Assembly: GCA_937920235.1 (NCBI GenBank)
Contig: CALGUK010000046.1
Location: forward strand, 1-9,837
DNA length: 9,837 nt
Direction of reading: 5' to 3'
DNA from: an uncultured Clostridia bacterium
GTDB lineage: Bacteria; Bacillota; Clostridia; Oscillospirales; Acutalibacteraceae
Part shown: one piece after another, positions 5,517 to 9,837 of the stretch
Layout of the letters: every line of letters begins with the position of its first letter
How positions within the stretch are numbered: the stretch's first letter is position 1
Translations under genes and position numbers: made by a program
The notes under the pieces: generated by a model
Told to the model about the DNA's origin: nothing
Databases searched by the model: none
Seen by the model: only the letters and a program-made list of their open reading frames with translations

Positions 5517-7706
5517 GTGAAAAACATTACACTTCTTGATTCCTATGAACAAAACGCCTTTAAAAAAGAGGTTGAATATCTTAAATCTCTGAATCCCGAC
5601 CGTTTTCTTCGCGGATTTTGTGATATTGCAGGCATAAAAAACGATGCAGAAAAGTATCCCGGTTGGGAAACCTCGGCAATTCAGGGACACACTCTCGGAC
5701 ATTATATCACCGCTGTGGCGCAAGCATATGCTTCGTCAGATGACCGTGAGCTGAAAAATATTACCGATTATCTCGTATCCGTTTTAAGTCGCTGTCAACG
5801 CTCTGACGGATATCTTCATGCAATTCCCTCAAGCCATTATGATCAGCTCGAAAATGGAAACACCTCGGGCACCTGGGTTCCCTGGTATTCAATGCACAAA
5901 ATTCTCGCCGGACTTACTGATGTATATACTTTTACAGGAAATGTGCAGGCTTTACAAACAGCCTCAAAGCTCGGTGATTGGGTTTACAGCCGTACAAGCA
6001 AATGGACCGAAAAAATCCAGAAAACAGTTCTCAATGTGGAATACGGCGGAATGAATGACTGCCTTTACAATCTGTATAAATACACAAAAAATGAAAATCA
6101 TCTGTCCGCAGCTCACAGTTTTGATGAATTATCACTGTTTGAGCCGCTTTATAATGGTGAGGACATCCTCGACGGTAAACACGCTAACACAACCATCCCG
6201 AAAATAATCGGAGCACTCAACAGATATACGGTTACAAACGAGGAATACTATCTTCGAGTCGCAAAAAACTTTTGGAAAATCGTTACCGAAAACCATACAT
6301 ATATCACAGGCGGTAACAGCGAATGGGAGCATTTCGGCCGTCCGGGTGTCCTTGACGCTGAGCGTACAAACTGCAACTGTGAAACATGTAACACCTATAA
6401 TATGCTGAAACTGAGCCGTGAACTTTTCAAAATAACGGGTGAGAAAAAATACTCAGACTATTATGAAAACACCTTTATAAATGCAATTCTCTCCTCTCAG
6501 AATCCCGATACCGGAATGACCACTTATTTTCAGCCGATGGCAACGGGATTTTTCAAGGTTTACAGCTCTCCCGACGAGCATTTCTGGTGCTGTACCGGTT
6601 CAGGTATGGAAAATTTTTCCAAGCTTGGTGACAGTATTTACTTTTGCAATAACAACAGCATAATTATTAACCGCTATACATCATCACAAATTTTCCTGGA
6701 TGAAAAGAATCTGACGATAACCCAGATTGCCGAGCTGCCGACTGTTACACTCACCGTGAACGGTTCTGCTGTTGCCGAAATCGTACTTCGTGTGCCAGAC
6801 TGGTGCGAACAGGATCCTACGATCATAATAAACGGCAATAAAGAACCGATATGTATCCGTGAAGGTTTTATCCGGCTCAACCGTTTGTGGAATGACGGCG
6901 ATATAATCAAATACGAAATGAATATGAAAATCACCGCACATCCACTGCCCGATAACGAAAACTCGGTCGCTTTCAAATACGGTCCCTGGGTTCTGAGCGC
7001 AGATTTAGGATGCCGCGATATGAATACGGACACTACAGGAGTAAACGTCACCGTGCCACTTTGGGATGCAGAAACAGATGAGGTAATCGTACTGAAAAAA
7101 GGAACCGTAAAAGAGTTGCTTTGCAATCCGGGAGAATATTTTGTCAAATCGGAAAACTCCGTTGAATTTACCCTCACGGGAACAAACCGCAACCTCATCT
7201 TTTCACCTCTTTACAAACATCATAAAAACCGTTACGGAATCTATTTCACTCTTGCAGACAGCAATACGAAGCTTCCCGAAAAGAAAACGGATAAATATAT
7301 TTTGATTGATGCTGTTCCGATAGGTAACGATCAATATGAATTCAGCCACAATCTCCGTTCGGAAAATTCATCATCGGGAAATTTCAAGGGACATATGTTC
7401 CGCGATGCCGCTGCAAACGGTTGGTTCAGCTATGATCTTGCAGTAACCGATTCGGCTGAGAACTATCTGCAGGTCAAATATTACAGCGGAGATGCAGGAA
7501 GAAGCTTCAAGATTTATGCCGAAAACGAAATTCTCGCTGACGTAACGCTTGAAAATCCCAATCCCAACGGATTTTATGATATGTACTACAGACTTCCGCA
7601 AAAATTAACCGAAGGAAAAACGAAAATCACAGTCAGATTTACAGCAGGAAACAACAGTTGTGCAGGCGGAATTTTTGATAAAATAACTATTGTAAAGGAA
7701 AAATAA
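5517..7706 (+). CDS. Glycoside hydrolase family 127 protein (beta-L-arabinofuranosidase type)
   Basis: A 729-residue protein of the GH127 (formerly DUF1680) family, whose characterised members remove beta-L-arabinofuranose from plant glycans using a zinc-bound cysteine nucleophile. Conserved points include HTLGHYI (58-64), HANTTIPKIIG (222-232), CETCNTYNMLKL (288-299) and WCCTGSGMENFSKL (357-370). By analogy with HypBA1, E289, C291, C358 and C359 are the zinc ligands and catalytic residues, and all are present. An (alpha/alpha)6 barrel (to about 385) is followed by beta-sandwich regions. The last 110 residues (from about 620) form an extra beta-rich module like those appended to many GH127 proteins. 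There is no signal peptide, so it acts in the cytoplasm on imported oligosaccharides. The GTG start has GGGAGG (5504-5509) seven bases upstream. No sugar transporter or regulator is adjacent; exact sugar specificity is not shown by sequence. Confidence 0.9.
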   Translation: MKNITLLDSYEQNAFKKEVEYLKSLNPDRFLRGFCDIAGIKNDAEKYPGWETSAIQGHTLGHYITAVAQAYASSDDRELKNITDYLVSVLSRCQRSDGYLHAIPSSHYDQLENGNTSGTWVPWYSMHKILAGLTDVYTFTGNVQALQTASKLGDWVYSRTSKWTEKIQKTVLNVEYGGMNDCLYNLYKYTKNENHLSAAHSFDELSLFEPLYNGEDILDGKHANTTIPKIIGALNRYTVTNEEYYLRVAKNFWKIVTENHTYITGGNSEWEHFGRPGVLDAERTNCNCETCNTYNMLKLSRELFKITGEKKYSDYYENTFINAILSSQNPDTGMTTYFQPMATGFFKVYSSPDEHFWCCTGSGMENFSKLGDSIYFCNNNSIIINRYTSSQIFLDEKNLTITQIAELPTVTLTVNGSAVAEIVLRVPDWCEQDPTIIINGNKEPICIREGFIRLNRLWNDGDIIKYEMNMKITAHPLPDNENSVAFKYGPWVLSADLGCRDMNTDTTGVNVTVPLWDAETDEVIVLKKGTVKELLCNPGEYFVKSENSVEFTLTGTNRNLIFSPLYKHHKNRYGIYFTLADSNTKLPEKKTDKYILIDAVPIGNDQYEFSHNLRSENSSSGNFKGHMFRDAAANGWFSYDLAVTDSAENYLQVKYYSGDAGRSFKIYAENEILADVTLENPNPNGFYDMYYRLPQKLTEGKTKITVRFTAGNNSCAGGIFDKITIVKEK

Positions 7707-7707
7707 T

Positions 7708-8460
7708 ATGAAATTTATATCTTGGAACGTCAACGGCTTCCGCGCGTGTTTAAACAAAGGCTTTGCCGACTTTTTCGGCAACGAAAATGCTGATTTTTTC
7801 TGTATTCAGGAGACAAAAATGCAACCCGACCAGGCCGATTTTGCTCCTGAAGGATATTTTCAGTATTGGAATTCTGCCGAGAAGAAAGGGTATTCAGGAA
7901 CCGCGGTATTCACAAAGCACAAACCCATAAGTGTGTGGTACGGTCTTGATATTGACAAGCACGACCATGAGGGCAGAGCAATCACGCTTGAATACGAAAA
8001 TTTTTACCTGCTCTGTGTCTATACTCCCAACTCACAGCGTGAGCTTGCACGACTCGATTACAGATGTGAATGGGAGGATGATTTGAGAGAATATATCAAA
8101 TCTCTCGACTCCTTGAAACCCGTAATTTATTGCGGAGACCTTAATGTTGCACATAAAGAAATTGATTTGAAAAACCCGAAAAGCAATCGCAATAATGCGG
8201 GATTTACTGACCGTGAGCGTGAAAAATTCTCACTTTTGTTAAATGAGGGATTTACGGACACCTACAGAAAGATGTATCCCGACAAGGTAGAGTATTCGTG
8301 GTGGAGCTATATGTTCCGTGCAAGAGAAAAGAATGCCGGATGGCGTATCGATTATTTCGTCGTTTCGGACAGACTTTTTGAAAAAATAAATGACTGCAAA
8401 ATCCACACGGATATATTCGGCAGTGATCATTGTCCGGTCAGTATTGATATTGACATCTGA
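7708..8460 (+). CDS. exoA: Exonuclease III / AP endonuclease
   Basis: A 250-residue Mg-dependent enzyme of the xth/ExoA family, which cuts DNA 5' to abasic sites and removes blocked 3' ends in base excision repair. The motifs are complete and in order: SWNVNG (5-10, N7), QETK (34-37, metal ligand E35), YTPNS (105-109), GDLNVAH (143-149, D144 and N146), AGFTDRER (164-171), SWWSY (197-201), GWRIDYF (211-217) and GSDHCPV (238-244, D240 and H241). The length matches B. subtilis ExoA. The ATG is one base after the GH127 stop, with AAGGA (7695-7699) eight bases upstream, so it shares the GH127 transcript. Co-transcription of a repair nuclease with a glycosidase has no obvious functional logic. I see no second promoter in the last part of the GH127 gene. 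Confidence 0.96.
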   Translation: MKFISWNVNGFRACLNKGFADFFGNENADFFCIQETKMQPDQADFAPEGYFQYWNSAEKKGYSGTAVFTKHKPISVWYGLDIDKHDHEGRAITLEYENFYLLCVYTPNSQRELARLDYRCEWEDDLREYIKSLDSLKPVIYCGDLNVAHKEIDLKNPKSNRNNAGFTDREREKFSLLLNEGFTDTYRKMYPDKVEYSWWSYMFRAREKNAGWRIDYFVVSDRLFEKINDCKIHTDIFGSDHCPVSIDIDI

Positions 8461-8477
8461 AAATCATTGAATGAAAA

Positions 8478-8513
8478 CTCCCCTTGAAGCTATGTTCAAG
8501 GGGAGCATTTTTC
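8478..8513. terminator. Terminator of the GH127-exoA operon, probably bidirectional
   Basis: CTCCCCTTGAA (8478-8488) and TTCAAGGGGAG (8495-8505) form a perfect 11-pair stem with a six-base loop, then CATTTTT on plus. On minus the stem is followed by TTTTC. It lies between the convergent exoA and small membrane-protein genes. Confidence 0.9.
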
Positions 8514-8521
8514 AAGTTCTG

Positions 8522-8848
8522 TTAAAAAAGACCTTTATTATATTTTATGATGGCATACAAGCTCAAAATCACTCCTGCCGCCATTCCTGCAACAAGAACA
8601 ATACATCCGATCGATACAAACACGGTATATCCCGTTTTTTCGGATATTAAAAACAGAATTTCGTAAATGGTTATCGACACACCGATAAGGAGAGTTCCCA
8701 AACCGATTTTTTTGCCGAAAGGAACCACATCCTGAGGAAGTATTCTGTGCCTGTGGTATCTGTGAACCGATGTGATGTTACCTTTCATATTCAATATTCC
8801 CAGAACAATGCAGAAAAGACCTAAAACGATTGGGGCAACAGATGCCAT
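8522..8848 (-). CDS. Small three-helix membrane protein, function unknown
   Basis: A 108-residue protein with three predicted membrane segments: about 4-21, 48-68 and 75-101. The first connecting stretch (22-46) is rich in His, Arg and Lys (VHRYHRHRILPQD, then VPFGKKIGLG), so this loop is probably cytoplasmic by the positive-inside rule. Similar small proteins with a GNITSxHxYHRxR...PFGKxxGxG-like loop seem to occur in other clostridia, but I cannot name the family or a function. The ATG has AAGGAGG (8858-8864) nine bases upstream, an excellent ribosome site. It is a single-gene unit with its own promoter, convergent with exoA and divergent from the tRNA gene. The conserved basic loop could bind a soluble partner or nucleotide, but that is a guess. 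Confidence 0.8.
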   Translation of the reverse strand: MASVAPIVLGLFCIVLGILNMKGNITSVHRYHRHRILPQDVVPFGKKIGLGTLLIGVSITIYEILFLISEKTGYTVFVSIGCIVLVAGMAAGVILSLYAIIKYNKGLF

Positions 8849-8893
8849 AAGCGTAAACCTCCTTTTATAAAATGCTGTACCGTTTACAAAATC

Positions 8894-8923
8894 ATTATAT
8901 CACAAGCATAGTTCCGAAATCAA
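8894..8923 (-). promoter_or_regulatory. Promoter of the small membrane-protein gene
   Basis: On minus, TTGATT (8918-8923) and a perfect TATAAT (8894-8899) are 18 bases apart, with TGA just before the -10 (extended -10). Confidence 0.68.
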
Positions 8924-8980
8924 GCACCGCTTTTGCCCCTGTTTCAGCACCGTGTCAAGCAGTTTTTTGAGCTTTTAGTA

Positions 8981-9009
8981 TTGACAAGCCGAGCAAAATA
9001 TTATATACT
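8981..9009 (+). promoter_or_regulatory. Promoter of the tRNA-Pro gene
   Basis: A perfect TTGACA (8981-8986) and TATACT (9004-9009) are 17 bases apart. The predicted start near 9016 leaves a precursor leader of about 20 bases before the tRNA. Confidence 0.85.
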
Positions 9010-9035
9010 ATCAAGGCTGACAAAAGAATATCTAT

Positions 9036-9111
9036 CGGGGTGTAGCGCAGATGGTAGCGCGCTTGCTTTGGGAGCAAGATGCCGCAGGTTCGACTCCTGT
9101 CACTCCGACCA
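9036..9111 (+). tRNA. tRNA-Pro(UGG), CCA encoded
   Basis: A full cloverleaf can be drawn. The acceptor CGGGGTG (9036-9042) pairs with CACTCCG (9101-9107) with one G-U pair. The anticodon stem CTTGC/GCAAG encloses loop TTTGGGA with anticodon TGG at 9069-9071. The T arm is GCAGG-TTCGACT-CCTGT. The discriminator A and an encoded CCA end at 9111. The UGG anticodon can read all or most Pro codons. No intron or damage is visible. The 3' end is a common target site for integrases, and the sequence beyond it is AT-rich. Confidence 0.97.
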
Positions 9112-9116
9112 CTTGA

Positions 9117-9134
9117 GTATCAAGCAATTGATAC
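9117..9134 (+). other. Hairpin with GCAA tetraloop 3' of the tRNA
   Basis: GTATCAA (9117-9123) and TTGATAC (9128-9134) pair perfectly around GCAA, a GNRA-type loop. It lies five bases past the tRNA CCA end and just before the terminator hairpin. It may be a processing or stability element of the tRNA precursor; no T-run follows it. Confidence 0.5.
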
Positions 9135-9137
9135 AAA

Positions 9138-9176
9138 AAAAAGAAGTTCCATTTCATTGGGACTTCTTTTTGTTTT
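9138..9176 (+). terminator. Terminator of the tRNA-Pro transcript
   Basis: AAAAAGAAGTTCC (9138-9150) pairs with GGGACTTCTTTTT (9159-9171) with one G-U pair and an eight-base loop. TGTTTT follows. The A-run and T-run arms would also terminate transcription coming from the right. Confidence 0.88.
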
Positions 9177-9186
9177 ACTATAACAC

Positions 9187-9215
9187 TTGACAAATCAAAA
9201 ATTTTTCTCTACAAT
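9187..9215 (+). promoter_or_regulatory. Promoter of the DUF4417 gene
   Basis: A perfect TTGACA (9187-9192) and TACAAT (9210-9215) are 17 bases apart. The predicted start is near 9222, which places the LexA-like box directly on the start site. The leader to the TTG start is about 50 bases. Confidence 0.78.
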
Positions 9216-9222
9216 AATTTAT

Positions 9223-9236
9223 AGAACATTTGTTCG
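9223..9236. promoter_or_regulatory. Candidate LexA (SOS) box
   Basis: The 14 bases AGAACATTTGTTCG fit the Gram-positive LexA/DinR box CGAACRNRYGTTYG at 12 of 14 positions. Both GAAC and GTTC half-sites are intact with the required four-base gap. The box covers the predicted transcription start of the DUF4417 gene, where repressor binding would block initiation. The match is seen; DNA-damage control is inferred. Confidence 0.65.
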
Positions 9237-9271
9237 CATTTGCAAAAATTATTTATGAAAGGATTGATGTT

Positions 9272-9837
9272 TTGACAAGTGTAGAGTTTAGAAATGACCC
9301 TATGTTTTTAAGAAACCAATTTGAAAACGAAGGCACTTTTGAAATGCCAAAAATCAAAAAAGAAGAAATTAACCTTGAAAATATTGAATTGGTAGGTTAT
9401 GATAAACTTAACAGTAGTGACGATAACCAAATAGTTCACTTTTTCTTGGATGATTACAAGTTTGAAGTTATGTGGAAAGACCCTGCTCCACGAATTGAAA
9501 GGTTAAAATCGCATAAGGCTGTATTATCGCCTAACTTCAGTGTTTATACTGAAATGCCTGCTGCTATGAAAATATATAATACTTTTCGCTCTCGTTGGTG
9601 CAGTGCATATCTTCAGGCAAATGGAGTTAAGGTTATTCCGACATTAGCTTGGGGTGGACCTGAAACTTTTTGGTTTTGTTTTGATGGAATTGAACAAAAT
9701 AGTATAGTTGCCGTTTCTACATTAGGTGTACGCAAAGAAAAAGACCTGTTTATGCAAAGCTATAACGAAATGTTGCGACGATTAAAACCATCGCAAATTA
9801 TTTGTTATGGCAAATCATTTGAAGAAATGAAAGGTAA
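9272..9837 (+). CDS. DUF4417 domain protein (3' partial)
   Basis: The frame is open to the window edge, giving 188 residues. The sequence matches my recollection of DUF4417 proteins: FFLDDYKFEVMWKDP (57-71), VLSPNFSVYTEMP (84-96), WCSAYLQANGVKVIPTLAWG (109-128) and FCFDGIEQNSIVAVSTLGV (135-153). DUF4417 has no established biochemical function; members are often found on phage and other mobile DNA. The start is TTG at 9272, with AAGGA (9259-9263) eight bases upstream. ATG codons nearby are in another frame and run into a stop at 9273-9275. An earlier in-frame TTG near 9230 has no ribosome site and overlaps the SOS box. The gene is noticeably more AT-rich than those to its left, with many AAA, GAA and TTT codons, which fits a transferred origin. 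The C-terminal part is outside the window. Confidence 0.82.
   Translation, partial: MTSVEFRNDPMFLRNQFENEGTFEMPKIKKEEINLENIELVGYDKLNSSDDNQIVHFFLDDYKFEVMWKDPAPRIERLKSHKAVLSPNFSVYTEMPAAMKIYNTFRSRWCSAYLQANGVKVIPTLAWGGPETFWFCFDGIEQNSIVAVSTLGVRKEKDLFMQSYNEMLRRLKPSQIICYGKSFEEMKG

Noticed and set aside
6674..7198. A 174-codon minus-strand frame inside the GH127 gene
   Set aside because: It is opposite a clearly conserved coding region and has no recognisable protein features or signals; it is a shadow.
8933..9190. An 85-codon plus-strand reading frame
   Set aside because: It runs straight through the tRNA-Pro gene, its promoter and its terminator, so it is an accident of open frame.
9255..9275. Six-codon frame ATG...TGA overlapping the DUF4417 start
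   Set aside because: It has no ribosome site of its own; the AAGGA inside it fits the TTG start at 9272. A coupling leader peptide is possible but unsupported.

Overview
The window looks like chromosome from a moderately low-GC Gram-positive anaerobe, most likely a gut clostridium of the Oscillospiraceae/Ruminococcaceae type. That placement is an inference. It rests on strong GGAGG-type ribosome binding sites, GTG and TTG starts, TATAAT promoters often with an extended TGn, compact T-tailed hairpin terminators, a tRNA gene that encodes its CCA, and the gene families present. Most of the window is housekeeping or metabolic; the right edge looks accessory.

Layout, left to right. (1) 1-1669: the leucine biosynthesis pair leuC (5' end outside the window) and leuD, separated by one base. 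(2) 1748-1870: a 40-residue hydrophobic, cysteine-rich peptide gene, then a terminator. (3) 2016-3269: hflX, the ribosome-associated GTPase, behind a structured leader with no visible Shine-Dalgarno. (4) 3273-3327: a terminator shared with the convergent MFS transporter gene (3334-4773, minus). (5) 4889-5005, minus: an unrecognised 38-residue acidic hydrophobic peptide gene. It has a near-consensus promoter, a perfect 18-base palindrome over the -35 box, and its own terminator. (6) 5089-5397, minus: a single-domain alkylguanine-DNA alkyltransferase-family gene, divergent from (7) 5517-8460: a two-gene operon of a cytoplasmic GH127 glycosidase and exonuclease III. (8) 8522-8848, minus: a small three-helix membrane protein. 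(9) 9036-9111: tRNA-Pro(UGG) with its own promoter and terminator. (10) 9187-end: an AT-rich stretch with a consensus-like promoter, a LexA-type SOS box at the predicted transcription start, and a DUF4417 gene with a TTG start that runs off the window.

How it fits together: leuCD form one enzyme. MGMT-family protein and exonuclease III are both DNA-repair functions and flank the glycosidase on a divergent promoter region. The tRNA followed by an SOS-boxed DUF4417 gene suggests, but does not prove, the edge of an integrated element. The least explained parts are the two tiny peptide genes (1748-1870 and 4889-5005) and the SOS-boxed right end. No CRISPR array, transposase, integrase or insertion sequence is visible. 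Gene-free stretches are all under about 250 bases apart from small genes and are described in the entries.
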